32,394 bases of DNA from a bacterium (GTDB lineage Bacteria; Chloroflexota; Dormibacteria; UBA8260; Bog-877), in the NCBI GenBank assembly GCA_021791345.1, contig JAJYWT010000073.1, forward strand, positions 1-32,394, read 5' to 3'. A program made the translations under genes and the position numbers. The number at the start of each line of letters is the position of its first letter. Position 1 is the first letter of the stretch. This document shows positions 14,500 through 23,087 of this stretch, piece after piece. The notes beneath the pieces were generated by a model, which ran no database searches, was not told the DNA's origin, and saw only the letters and a program-made list of their open reading frames with translations.

Positions 14500-15935
14500 C
14501 GCGTGCTCCTTCCTGGGCGCCGGCGCGGCGCCGTAACTTGAGTGGGCACCCAGGGGTCGTGCCACCCGGGGTGTCCCCTGACCAGCTGCCCGGCCTCGGG
14601 CGGCCCCCATGTCCCCTGCTCGTAGGGCACCACCTTGCCCGGGGAGCGCAGCAGCGGGTCCACGATCCGCCAGGTCTCCTCGACCGTGTCCTCCCTGGTG
14701 AAGAGCCGGTGATCCCCGTGCAGGGCATCGTCGATCAGCCGCTCATACGGCTCGGCGGGGCGGCCGACCTCGGCCGCGAACGACAGGTCGAGATGAACCG
14801 GCTGGGAGACCCTGCCCTCACCCCCCTTGGAGTTCAGGACCACCCTCAGACCGGGGTCCGGGTCGATCCGCAGGATGAGCTGATTGGGCTCGGCGCGCGC
14901 GTTACTGCCCAGGAAGGCCAGGTGCGGTGGGTGGCGGAAAACCACCCGCACCTCCGTCACCCGCTCCGCCATCGCCTTGCCGGCGCGAATGAAGAACGGC
15001 ACCCCGGCCCAACGCCAGTTGTCGATGCCGAGCCGCAGCGCGGCGTAGGTCTCCGTGGTCGAGCGGCGGCTTACGCCCGGAACCTGACGGTAACCCCGAT
15101 ACTGACCGCGCACATAGTGGGCCGGGTCGGCGTCGGGGATGGCCCGGAACACATCCGCCTTCTTGTTGCGCAGGTCGTCGGCATACGAGCCGGCCGGGGG
15201 CTCCATCGCGACCAGTGCCAGCACCTGCAGGAGGTGGTTCTGCACCACGTCACGCAGCGCCCCCACCGAGTCGTAGAAGCGTCCACGGTCCTCGACGCCA
15301 AAGTCCTCTGCCATCGTGATCTGCACGGCGGCGATGTGGTCGCGGTTCCAAACCGGCTCCAGAATGTCGTTGGCAAAGCGCAGAAACTGCAGATCCATCA
15401 CCGGCTCCTTGCCCAGGAAGTGGTCGATCCGCAGGATCTGCTGCTCGTTCAAGAAGCGGTGCAGCTGCGCGTCCAGCGCCATGGCCGACTTGAGGTCACT
15501 GCCGAACGGCTTCTCCACCATCACGCGGGCTTCCTTCGTGAGCCCAACCTCCGCCAGCCGGCTCACCACCTTGCCGAACAAGGATGGGGGGATGGCCAGG
15601 TAGAACAGCGGACGGTGCCGCCCCCGCAGCCGCTGCGCCAGCTCGCGGTATGTCGACTCATCGTCGAAATCGCCCTGGAGATACTCCAGGCGCTGGGCCA
15701 GGCGCGCGAAGATCCGCTGGGAGAATCGGATCTCGGGATCCTCGATCGCAGCGCGCGCGTGGTCCACCAGCTGGGCTTGGCTCCACCTGTCGATCGCCAC
15801 CCCGATCACCGGGCAGTCGAGCAGACCGCGGCGCTCCAGGCGGTAGAGGGCCCTGAAGGTCATCTTGCGCGCCAGATCGCCACTGATCCCGAAGATCACC
15901 AAGGCTCCGGTGCGGTCGGGCTGGCTTGGGCTCAC
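14496..15935 (-). CDS. zwf: Glucose-6-phosphate 1-dehydrogenase
   Basis: Zwf catalyses the entry step of the oxidative pentose phosphate pathway, producing 6-phosphogluconolactone. The 479-residue protein shows GISGDLARK (GxxGDLA coenzyme motif) at 16-24, VEKPFGSDL, and RIDHFLGKEPV, the active-site signature with the catalytic His. Length is normal. The GTG at 15935 has no Shine-Dalgarno but follows a TAGACT box by 6 nt, implying a leaderless message. It heads the minus-strand run zwf-gnd-tal-pgi. No 6-phosphogluconolactonase gene lies in the run, so that step must be encoded elsewhere or be spontaneous. Confidence 0.94.
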   Translation of the reverse strand: MSPSQPDRTGALVIFGISGDLARKMTFRALYRLERRGLLDCPVIGVAIDRWSQAQLVDHARAAIEDPEIRFSQRIFARLAQRLEYLQGDFDDESTYRELAQRLRGRHRPLFYLAIPPSLFGKVVSRLAEVGLTKEARVMVEKPFGSDLKSAMALDAQLHRFLNEQQILRIDHFLGKEPVMDLQFLRFANDILEPVWNRDHIAAVQITMAEDFGVEDRGRFYDSVGALRDVVQNHLLQVLALVAMEPPAGSYADDLRNKKADVFRAIPDADPAHYVRGQYRGYRQVPGVSRRSTTETYAALRLGIDNWRWAGVPFFIRAGKAMAERVTEVRVVFRHPPHLAFLGSNARAEPNQLILRIDPDPGLRVVLNSKGGEGRVSQPVHLDLSFAAEVGRPAEPYERLIDDALHGDHRLFTREDTVEETWRIVDPLLRSPGKVVPYEQGTWGPPEAGQLVRGHPGWHDPWVPTQVTAPRRRPGRSTR

Positions 15936-15941
15936 ATCCTG

Positions 15942-15947
15942 AGTCTA
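15942..15947 (-). promoter_or_regulatory. -10 box (TAGACT) before zwf
   Basis: TAGACT is separated from the zwf GTG by 6 nt. The spacing equals that of the oxidoreductase and hpt genes. No recognisable -35 lies 16-18 bp upstream. It would be the main promoter of the pentose phosphate operon. Confidence 0.45.
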
Positions 15948-16033
15948 AGCCGGGAACCTCGGGCGGATCGGATGTCTTCTCGACCAGTTGCCCGCGGCGG
16001 TTGGAGCCCCGGGAGCGCTAACGGTCGGCTCGG

Positions 16034-16777
16034 TCAGGGTCCAGCGACGGTTTCGGGGACACCCAGAAGGTCCGCGAAGATGAACCCGTCGCGCTCCACC
16101 ACCGCGCCCACCGTGACCGGGATCGGCGAGCGGTAGTCCGGGGAATCGAACGTGAAGGTGTGGAACTCACCGTTCTCCCCGCAGGGATCCACCGCCTGGG
16201 GCAGGGAGCGCAACTCCGCCAACAGCCCGTGGTCGAACCGCCGCCCGGCGAAGTCCGGCGTCAGCTTGCGGGGATCGACGCAGCTGAGGATCGACGCGAT
16301 CCCGACCGCTATCTCCTGCTCGGCCACCTCCGCGGTGGACCGGCCAAATATGGGGAACACTCCCTGCAGCCCGGCCGTCCCCAGCTGTTGCTCGCGGTAC
16401 TCCCGGACGTCCTCCAGGAGCAGATCGCCGAAGGCGACCCCCTGAACCCCCTGGGCGGCCGCCGTCCTCAGCGCCTGTCCGATCCTCAGCTCATAGGCTG
16501 AGTTCGGGCACGGGCTCGGCAGAGGGACCTCGAAAAGCGGCAGGCCCAGGCGCTCCGCCTGTTGCTGGAGCAGCTCCCGGCGCACCCCGTGGATCGAGAC
16601 CCGCTGCGAAGCCCGGTTGACCGTGGTGAGCAGCCCGACCACCTCGACTGCGGCCGACCCTCGGAGCTCGTGCAGCGCGAGGGCACAGTCCTTACCCCCG
16701 CTCCAGCTCAGCCAGACCCTCAGCGGGGCAACTCCCGCAGCCGGGCCCGCCGGAAGACGTAGGGGCAGTGGCGGCAC
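16034..16777 (-). CDS. Dph6-like ATP-pyrophosphatase (diphthine-ammonia ligase family)
   Basis: The protein has the adenine nucleotide alpha-hydrolase fold. WLSWSGGKDCALAL near the N-terminus is the PP-loop that binds ATP, and DPCGENGEFHTFTFDSP near the C-terminus is the signature of the Dph6/MJ0570 family. In eukaryotes and archaea Dph6 amidates diphthine on elongation factor 2. Bacteria lack diphthamide, so the bacterial members have an unknown substrate. The ATG at 16777 would overlap the upstream DUF5522 gene by 58 nt. A CTG at 16723 would overlap its stop by 4 nt (CTGA), like other pairs here, with GGGAG 8 nt upstream, and it starts just before the conserved core. The start is therefore unsettled. 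Confidence 0.82.
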   Translation of the reverse strand: MPPLPLRLPAGPAAGVAPLRVWLSWSGGKDCALALHELRGSAAVEVVGLLTTVNRASQRVSIHGVRRELLQQQAERLGLPLFEVPLPSPCPNSAYELRIGQALRTAAAQGVQGVAFGDLLLEDVREYREQQLGTAGLQGVFPIFGRSTAEVAEQEIAVGIASILSCVDPRKLTPDFAGRRFDHGLLAELRSLPQAVDPCGENGEFHTFTFDSPDYRSPIPVTVGAVVERDGFIFADLLGVPETVAGP

Positions 16778-16992
16778 CCACAGCCGCAGCAGCTGCCCCG
16801 GGCCCAGAGGGCGGCCGCGGTCAGCACCTCAAGGCCGGTGTCGGGGTCCCGATAGGTGTCGACGCCGGTCGCGATCGCCTCCTCGTGCAGGCGCAGAAGC
16901 TCGCGGTAGCGGGGATGATCGGGATGAAGCCGACTCCGGTCCGGGGTGCGGAAGGTGGAGTCGGCGGGGGGAACCAGCCCCGAAGGGGCCAC
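16720..16992 (-). CDS. DUF5522-type cysteine-rich small protein
   Basis: The 90-residue protein carries a compact cysteine cluster, CCGCGCRHCPY (about 69-79), characteristic of DUF5522 proteins and suggesting metal or cluster binding. It also contains RSRLHPDHPRYRELLRLHEE, which resembles the N-terminal part of that family. The GTG at 16992 has GGAGGG 8 nt upstream. It is directly upstream of, and overlaps, the Dph6-like gene, so the two probably work together. No function is known to me for this family; a sulfur, tRNA or metal-related role is only a guess. Confidence 0.75.
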   Translation of the reverse strand: MAPSGLVPPADSTFRTPDRSRLHPDHPRYRELLRLHEEAIATGVDTYRDPDTGLEVLTAAALWARGSCCGCGCRHCPYVFRRARLRELPR

Positions 16993-17005
16993 GGATGGTC
17001 CCTCC

Positions 17006-17827
17006 TCAACCGATCTGGATCGACCGCTTGGCGAGCCCGTGCCAGAAACCCTCGATCACCGACCTCTCGGTTGCCAGGTCGCCCTCGCCCGCTCCCAGGG
17101 TCACGAACAGCGGGGCGAAGTGCTCGGTCCGGGGGTGCGCCAGGCCGCCGTCGGGGGCGCGGTGCTGGAAGTCGACCAGCGCATCCACGTCTCGGTGCTC
17201 CAACGCCTCCCGGCCCCACTGGTCGAACTCCGCGGACCAGCCCGGCGGCGGGGAGTCGGGCTGCGGCGCCTCGCGGAGCGCGTGCAGGTTGTGGGTGAAG
17301 AAGCCGCTGCCCATGATCAGCACCCCCTCATCGCGAAGCGGGCTGAGGCGACGGCCCATCGCCATCAGCGTCTCCGGGTCCAAGGTCGGCATCGACAGCT
17401 GGAGCACGGGGACGTCAGCTTTCGGGTACATCTCCACCAAAGGCACGTACGCACCGTGATCCAGGCCGCGCTCCTCCGCCTGCCGGACCGGTCGCCCGGG
17501 CTCGGACAGCAACTCGTGCACGCGCTGGGCCAACCACGGGGCGGTGGGCGCGGAGTAGGTCACCTGGTAGTAGCGCTGCGGGAACCCCCAGAAGTCGTAC
17601 ACCAACGGCGTGGGCCTGGTCGCCGAGACCGTGACCGGGGCCTCCTCCCAGTGCGCCGACACGACCAGGATGGCCCGCGGCCTCGGCAACTGTCCTGACC
17701 ATCCCATCAACTGCTCCGGCCAGAGGACGTCGTCCGCCAGGGTCGGAGCACCGTGGCTCAGGTAGAGCACCGGCATCCGGCCGGAAGCAATGATCGCGTT
17801 TGGGGATTCGGTCGTCGGGTCGGTCAT
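17006..17827 (-). CDS. DODA-type extradiol dioxygenase (YgiD-like)
   Basis: The 273-residue protein belongs to the class III extradiol dioxygenases of the LigB/DODA group, which cleave catechol rings; plant and bacterial members act on DOPA, but physiological substrates vary. Metal-ligand and catalytic histidines sit in LYLSHGAPTL (His25), VVSAHWE (His59), GSGFFTHNLH and TEHFAPL. The start at ATG 17827 is supported by AGGAG 7 nt upstream; the longer open frame to 17917 is not. It precedes the DUF5522 gene by 13 nt on the same strand and may be co-transcribed with it. Family is clear; substrate is not. Confidence 0.87.
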   Translation of the reverse strand: MTDPTTESPNAIIASGRMPVLYLSHGAPTLADDVLWPEQLMGWSGQLPRPRAILVVSAHWEEAPVTVSATRPTPLVYDFWGFPQRYYQVTYSAPTAPWLAQRVHELLSEPGRPVRQAEERGLDHGAYVPLVEMYPKADVPVLQLSMPTLDPETLMAMGRRLSPLRDEGVLIMGSGFFTHNLHALREAPQPDSPPPGWSAEFDQWGREALEHRDVDALVDFQHRAPDGGLAHPRTEHFAPLFVTLGAGEGDLATERSVIEGFWHGLAKRSIQIG

Positions 17828-18088
17828 GTCACGCTCCTGCTGAGGGATCCGGGGGATTTCGAACCGCTGCTCTCTTGAGCATATCCATTTGTGTGCGCAA
17901 GCAATCCAATGCCCCACGCGCCGTGATCCTCAGGGCTCAGCATGTACACTGAGCTTGCAGAGTACCTGGTTTTCGCATCCCGGGTTGGCGGCCCCGGCCG
18001 GGGCGGCGTGGGCGCGGCCGACGCTCAGGATCGGGTATGGAACTGGCGGCGCGGCCCACCTGCCGCAGGCAGCAGAAGGAGATGGACC

Positions 18089-19666
18089 GTGAGCGAGGCT
18101 GAGAGCGTGCTGGAGCAGGCTCGCAGGCGCCGCACATTTGCCATCATCAGCCACCCCGACGCCGGCAAGACGACCCTCACCGAGAAGTTCCTCCTCTACG
18201 CCGGCGCCGTCCAGGAGGCGGGTGCGGTGCGGGCACGCCTGGGCCGGCGCCGAGCGACATCCGACTGGATGGCGATGGAGCAGGAGCGTGGGATCTCGAT
18301 CACCTCGACTGCGATCCAGTTCGATTACGCGGGCCACGTGCTGAACCTGCTCGACACCCCCGGCCACCGTGACTTCTCCGAGGACACCTACCGGGTGCTG
18401 GCGGCGGCCGACGCCGCGGTCATGGTCTTGGATGTGGCCAAGGGGATCGAGGCCCAGACCCTCAAGCTGTTCGAGGTCTGCCGCGCGCGCAGGCTTCCCA
18501 TCATCACCTTCCTCAACAAGCTGGACCGCCCCGGGCGGTCGCCGCTCGAGCTGCTGGATGAGATCCAGGAGCAGATCAACCTCAGACCGACTCCGGTCAC
18601 CTGGCCGGTCGGGATTCCCGGCGACTTCCGGGGGGTGGTGCACCGGGGAAGCGGGGACTTCATCCGCTTCACCAGGACCACCAGGGGGACGACCATCGCC
18701 CCCGAGGAGGTGGTCTCCCCGGTCCAGGCCGCCGCCGAGCATCCCGCGGCCTGGGCGGCGGCACGGGAGGAGGTCGCCCTGCTCACGGCGGTCGGAGCCA
18801 ACCTGGACATGCCCTCGTTCCTGGCGGGCGAGTCCACCCCCCTCTTCGTGGGTTCGGCGCTCACCAACTTCGGGGTCCGTCACCTCCTCGAGGCGGTGGT
18901 CAACCTGGCGCCCGCGCCCGCCGCCCGGGCGGCCGCGGATGGCACCCCCCGGCCCCTGGAGGCCCCGTTCTCGGGGTTTGTGTTCAAGATTCAGGCCAAC
19001 ATGGACCGCGCCCACCGCGACCACGTCGCCTTCGTCCGGGTCTGCTCCGGCCGGTTCGAACGTGGCCAGACCCTGGTGCACCAGCCCAGCGGGCGCCCCT
19101 TCTCCACCAAGTACGCAGCCTCCATGTTCGGCAGCGAGCGCAACACCGTGGACACCGCCTACCCGGGGGATGTGGTCGGGCTGGTGAACGCCACGGAGCT
19201 GCGCATCGGCGACACCCTCTTCGCCGCCGATCCGGTGGTGTTCCCGCCCATCCCGACCTTCGCTCCCGAGCTGTTCGCCACCGCCCGCCCCCACGACACC
19301 TCCCGCTACAAGCAGTTCCGCAAAGGCCTCTCGCAGCTGGAGCAGGAGGGGGTGGTGCAGGTCCTGGCGGATCCTGAGGGGGATCCCGCGCCGATCCTGG
19401 CCGCCGTCGGTGAGATGCAGTTCGAGGTGCTGTCGCAGCGCCTGAGCACTGAGTATGGCGCCCCGGTCCACCTCAGCCTCACCCCCCACCGGCTCGCTCG
19501 GCGGACCGACGTGGCAACCGCTGCCGAGCTGCGCTCGACCCGCGGTGTCAAGATTCTGCGCCGCAGTGACGGCACTCTGCTGGCTGCCTTCGAGAGTCCC
19601 TACTGGCTCGACCACCTGCAGGGCGAGCACCCGGAGTGGCAGCTCGAGTCGATCCTCACCGAATGA
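18089..19666 (+). CDS. prfC: Peptide chain release factor 3
   Basis: RF3 is the GTPase that removes RF1/RF2 from the ribosome after peptide release. The 525-residue protein starts with the G domain: HPDAGKTTLTEK (G1), GISITSTAIQF (G2), DTPGHRDFSEDTYR (G3) and NKLDR (G4). Domains II and III follow, including PFSGFVFKIQANMDRAHRDH and VGEMQFEVLSQRL, both diagnostic of RF3 rather than EF-G. Length matches E. coli RF3 (529). The GTG at 18089 has AAGGAG 7 nt upstream. The 261 nt upstream (17828-18088) contain no gene that I can see. It is followed after 22 nt by a nicotinate phosphoribosyltransferase gene. Confidence 0.94.
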   Translation: MSEAESVLEQARRRRTFAIISHPDAGKTTLTEKFLLYAGAVQEAGAVRARLGRRRATSDWMAMEQERGISITSTAIQFDYAGHVLNLLDTPGHRDFSEDTYRVLAAADAAVMVLDVAKGIEAQTLKLFEVCRARRLPIITFLNKLDRPGRSPLELLDEIQEQINLRPTPVTWPVGIPGDFRGVVHRGSGDFIRFTRTTRGTTIAPEEVVSPVQAAAEHPAAWAAAREEVALLTAVGANLDMPSFLAGESTPLFVGSALTNFGVRHLLEAVVNLAPAPAARAAADGTPRPLEAPFSGFVFKIQANMDRAHRDHVAFVRVCSGRFERGQTLVHQPSGRPFSTKYAASMFGSERNTVDTAYPGDVVGLVNATELRIGDTLFAADPVVFPPIPTFAPELFATARPHDTSRYKQFRKGLSQLEQEGVVQVLADPEGDPAPILAAVGEMQFEVLSQRLSTEYGAPVHLSLTPHRLARRTDVATAAELRSTRGVKILRRSDGTLLAAFESPYWLDHLQGEHPEWQLESILTE

Positions 19667-19688
19667 CCGCATGGTTGGGGAGACCACG

Positions 19689-21098
19689 TTGAGCGATTCC
19701 ATCGGATCTGCGCCCGATCGACGCCGGGAGGCCGCCGCCTCCAGTCTCGAGCCGTCACCCGCGCTCCTGCTCGACCTCTACGAGCTGACCATGGCGGACG
19801 CCTACCGGGCCGAGGGGATGGCCGACGACACGGCGACCTTCAGCCTCTTCGCCCGGGCCCTGCCGCCCACCTGGGGATTCCTGGTCGCAGCCGGCCTGGA
19901 CGATTGCCTCCGGTGGTTGGAGCACCTGAGCTTTTCCGCCGCCGACCTGGAGGCGGTGGCCGCCCTGGGCGGCTTCTCCCCCTCGTTTCTGGAGTGGCTG
20001 GGGAAGGTCAGCTTCCGCGGCCGGGTGCGGGCGGTGCCAGAGGGCACGATCGTCTTCCCGAATGAGCCGATCCTGGAGATTGAAGGCCCCCTGGGGGTGG
20101 TCCAGCTGGCCGAGACCTACCTTTTGAACCAGGTGACCCTCCAGACCGGGCTCGCCACCGAGGCCGCCCGCTGCCGGCACGCCGCCCAGGGCCGACCGGT
20201 CGTCGACTTCGCGCTCCGGCGCGCGCCGGGCGTGGACGCGGGGATGAAGCTGGCCCGGTGCTCGCGTCTGGTGGGGCTGGCGGGAACCAGCAACGTGGCC
20301 GGCGCCGGCCGGTACCAGCTGCCGGCGAGTGGCACCATGGCCCACTCCTTCGTGCAGGCTCACTCGGACGAGCTCACCGCCTTCCGCCGCTTCGCCGCCA
20401 CCTTCGCGGAACGCACCCTGCTGCTGGTGGACACCTACGACACTGAGCGCGGGGTGGAGCACGCGATCCAGGTGGCTTCCGAGATGCGCCGGGCCGGGAT
20501 CGAGATCCATGGCATCCGGATCGACTCTGGCAACCTCGCGGAGATGTCCCGCCGGGCCCGCCGGCGGCTGGACGCGGCCGGCTTTCCGAACCTGATCATC
20601 TTCGTCAGCGGCGGCCTCGACGAACACCGGATTCACCAGCTGGTAACCGAGGCGGGGGCCCCCATCGATGGCTTCGGCGTCGGCACCACCCTGGGAGCGG
20701 CGGGCGGGGTTCCGACCGTGGAGACGGTCTACAAGCTGGTGGACCATCAGGGACGTCCCGTCCGCAAGACCTCCTCGGGGAAGTCGACCTGGCCGGGCGC
20801 CAAGCAGGTCTACCGCCGGTCAGATTGGTCCAGCGACCTGCTCGGCCTGGCCGACGAGGACCCACCCACCGCATCGGCCACGCCGCTGCTGGAGGAGGTG
20901 ATGAGGGAGGGCCGCCGGACCGCGGCCGGCCGCCGCCAGCTGAGTGCTTCCAGCCGGCACTTCGAAGACCAGTGGAGGCGCTTGCCGCCGCAGCTCAAGG
21001 AGCTGCAGTCGCCGCCCAGCTATCCTGTCAACCCCAGCCCCGAGCTGGAGCATCTCACCGCGGCCGTGGACCGCAGCCTGGCCGCCACCTCGGCCTGA
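19689..21098 (+). CDS. pncB: Nicotinate phosphoribosyltransferase
   Basis: The enzyme makes nicotinate mononucleotide from nicotinate and PRPP in NAD salvage. The 469-residue protein shows LLDLYELTMADAY at the N-terminus, PNEPILEIEGP, VVDFALRRAPG, AGTSNVAGAGRYQLPASGTMAHS, VDTYDTERGV, and GIRIDSGNL followed by FVSGGLDE, all typical of the PncB/NAPRT family. GTMAHSFV is the active-site histidine block. I chose TTG 19689 because GGGGAG lies 6 nt upstream; an in-frame ATG at 19671 would add six residues but lacks a binding site. It lies 22 nt after prfC and is probably in the same transcript. Confidence 0.92.
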   Translation: MSDSIGSAPDRRREAAASSLEPSPALLLDLYELTMADAYRAEGMADDTATFSLFARALPPTWGFLVAAGLDDCLRWLEHLSFSAADLEAVAALGGFSPSFLEWLGKVSFRGRVRAVPEGTIVFPNEPILEIEGPLGVVQLAETYLLNQVTLQTGLATEAARCRHAAQGRPVVDFALRRAPGVDAGMKLARCSRLVGLAGTSNVAGAGRYQLPASGTMAHSFVQAHSDELTAFRRFAATFAERTLLLVDTYDTERGVEHAIQVASEMRRAGIEIHGIRIDSGNLAEMSRRARRRLDAAGFPNLIIFVSGGLDEHRIHQLVTEAGAPIDGFGVGTTLGAAGGVPTVETVYKLVDHQGRPVRKTSSGKSTWPGAKQVYRRSDWSSDLLGLADEDPPTASATPLLEEVMREGRRTAAGRRQLSASSRHFEDQWRRLPPQLKELQSPPSYPVNPSPELEHLTAAVDRSLAATSA

Positions 21099-21128
21099 GC
21101 CCGCATCCCCGGTCCAGGAGCTGGGCGA

Positions 21129-22364
21129 TCAGGGCTTCAGCTCCCGGACCGCCGCCAGGAGCCGTTCGACATCGCCGGCGTCGTTGTAGTGGACCAGCCC
21201 CGCCCTGACCGCGCCGCCCGCCGCGCGCAGGCCCAGGGCACCCACCAGCTCAAAGGCGTAGTTGTCGCCGCTCCAGACGTTGATGTGGCGGGCCGCGAGG
21301 TGCTCCGCCACCTCATCGGGCGAGCGGCCCTCAGCCGCGAAGTAGGCCGTGGGCGCGCGGTGGGCGGAGCGGCCGTACAGGGTGACATGCCCCATCTGTC
21401 CCAGCCCCTCCAGAAGCTGCCTGAACAGCGACTGCTCGTACTCCTCCACCGCCGCCATGGAGCGCAAGATCCGCTGCCGCCGCGTTCCCTGCGCCTGCGG
21501 CAGAGCCGCGGCCAGGTGGTCCACCGCCGCGGTGACCCCGGCCAGGTCGGCGAGCTGAGGGGTGCCCCACTCGAAGCGCTCCGGCACCGAATCACTGGAG
21601 GGCAGGAGCTTGTCGGGCGCGAGGGTCTCGAGGAGGCTCGGGGATGCGACCACGGCCCCCACGTGGGGGCCGCACCATTTGTACGCCGAGGTCGCGTAGA
21701 AGTCGGCTCCCAGGGCCGCCATGTCCACCGCGAAGTGGGGGGTGTTGTGCACTCCATCCACGTACACAAGGGCCCCCACCGCATGGGCCAGCTCAGCTAT
21801 CCGCCTGACCTCCGGCCGGATGCCCAGGAGGTTGCTGGCGGCCGTCACCGCCACCAGCCGGGTGCGCTCCCCCAGCAGCTCGCGGTACTGCTCCCACCCC
21901 AGCTCACCCGAGCTGGGGTCCACCGTGGCCCACCGCACCACGACCCCGGTTCGCTCAGCGGCCTGGACCCAGGGGCGGACGTCGGCATCATGATCCAGCT
22001 GAGAGACGATGATCTCGTCGCCCGGCCGCCAGTGCCTGGCCAGGGTCTGAGCCATCCGGTAGGTCAGGGTGGTCATGTTCGGACCCAGGACGACCCCCTC
22101 CGGCACCCCGCCCACCAGGTCCGCCACCGCCCGCCGGCACTCGGCCACAATGGCGTCGGCACGGTGGCTGGACGGAAAGTGGCCATCGGTGTTGCTCAGC
22201 CCGTGGCGGTAGGCGTCGGCGATGGCCTCGATCACAGGGATCGGGGTCTGGGTGCCGGCGGCGCCGTCAAGGTAGGCATATCCGTCCGCCAGCTGAGGAA
22301 AGTCCGCCCGGACCCGATCGACCTCGAATCGCCCGCCTGCCGCCGGCTCACCCGCCACTGTCAT
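21129..22364 (-). CDS. Class V aminotransferase, cysteine desulfurase-like
   Basis: The about 411-residue PLP enzyme resembles the VC1184-type cysteine desulfurase-like family. YLDGAAGTQTP at the N-terminus, FPSSHRADAIVAECRRAVADLVG, LTYRMAQTLARHWRPGDEIIV and VDGVHNTPHFAVDMAALG are family blocks. SAYKWCGPHVG contains the PLP-binding lysine. No clear catalytic cysteine loop of IscS/SufS type is visible, so sulfur transfer is unproven. The ATG at 22364 lies only 2 nt after GGAGG; the GTG at 22358, 8 nt after it, may be the true start. It converges with pncB and diverges from the nitroreductase. Physiological substrate is unknown. Confidence 0.83.
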   Translation of the reverse strand: MTVAGEPAAGGRFEVDRVRADFPQLADGYAYLDGAAGTQTPIPVIEAIADAYRHGLSNTDGHFPSSHRADAIVAECRRAVADLVGGVPEGVVLGPNMTTLTYRMAQTLARHWRPGDEIIVSQLDHDADVRPWVQAAERTGVVVRWATVDPSSGELGWEQYRELLGERTRLVAVTAASNLLGIRPEVRRIAELAHAVGALVYVDGVHNTPHFAVDMAALGADFYATSAYKWCGPHVGAVVASPSLLETLAPDKLLPSSDSVPERFEWGTPQLADLAGVTAAVDHLAAALPQAQGTRRQRILRSMAAVEEYEQSLFRQLLEGLGQMGHVTLYGRSAHRAPTAYFAAEGRSPDEVAEHLAARHINVWSGDNYAFELVGALGLRAAGGAVRAGLVHYNDAGDVERLLAAVRELKP

Positions 22365-22617
22365 CACCTCCAAGGTTGACTGGACCTCCGTGATCAGTCG
22401 ACGTCTCCGCCCCGGCCCCTGCCCACCCCCACCGGCCCCGATCTTACCGAGATGCGCCGTCCAGACCTCCGCCTGCAACCGGACGCGAGCCAGGCCAACG
22501 CCGCCGACCTTCGGATTCTGCGCGGGCGGTTCCACGACAGCACCCGCGCCGAGTGGACATATGCTGAACCAGTGCAGGCCCGGGGGCTTGTCTGATTCGA
22601 GCCAGCAGGAGGAGCAG

Positions 22618-23067
22618 ATGGCCGACCAGCAGAATCAGGAGCCGACCCGGCTCTTTGGGCCGGAACACGTTCGCCGGTATCGCGAGACCGGTGGCCGGGA
22701 GGGCCACGACTGGATGGGCACCTCGACTTTGATTCTCACCACCCAGGGCAGGGCGTCCGGGCAGCCCCGCCCGACTCCTCTTATCTACGGCCGCGACGGC
22801 GACCGCTATGTGGTGGTCGCCTCCAAGGGGGGAGCGCCTACCCACCCCGCCTGGTACCTCAACCTGGAGCGCAACCCGGCGGCCGAGATCCAGGTCTGGT
22901 CGAAGACCATTCCGGTGTCAGCCGCAGTTGCCACCGGGGCGGAGCGCGAGCGGCTGTGGAAGCTGATGGTGGGCCAGTGGCCCGCCTACGAGGACTACCG
23001 GAAGAAGACCACCAGGGAGATCCCCGTCGTGGTGCTCACACCGGCCAGCCCCGGCGCCCACGGCTGA
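22618..23067 (+). CDS. F420-type (deazaflavin) nitroreductase family protein
   Basis: The 149-residue split-barrel protein belongs to the Ddn-like family that uses reduced coenzyme F420. GRASGQPRPTPLIYGRDGD and the following VVVASKGG, then PAWYLNLERNPAAEIQV, form the family signature; WPAYEDYRKKT near the C-terminus is also conserved. Start at ATG 22618 is preceded by AGGAGGAGC. If correctly placed, it implies that the organism makes or uses F420, which is common in Actinomycetota and Chloroflexota. The reaction is unknown; reduction of quinones or nitro compounds is typical. The upstream gap 22365-22617 holds no gene that I can see. Confidence 0.88.
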   Translation: MADQQNQEPTRLFGPEHVRRYRETGGREGHDWMGTSTLILTTQGRASGQPRPTPLIYGRDGDRYVVVASKGGAPTHPAWYLNLERNPAAEIQVWSKTIPVSAAVATGAERERLWKLMVGQWPAYEDYRKKTTREIPVVVLTPASPGAHG

Positions 23068-23087
23068 GCAAGCGCCGGGAAGGTGGC

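Noticed and set aside
13069..14541. 490-codon plus-strand frame across tal and gnd
   Set aside because: It is antisense to two well-identified enzymes and has no domain of its own.
17845..17880. Possible tRNA T-loop (GGTTCGAAATCC) on the minus strand
   Set aside because: The stem does not close and no other tRNA arms occur nearby; it is part of the leader of the dioxygenase gene.
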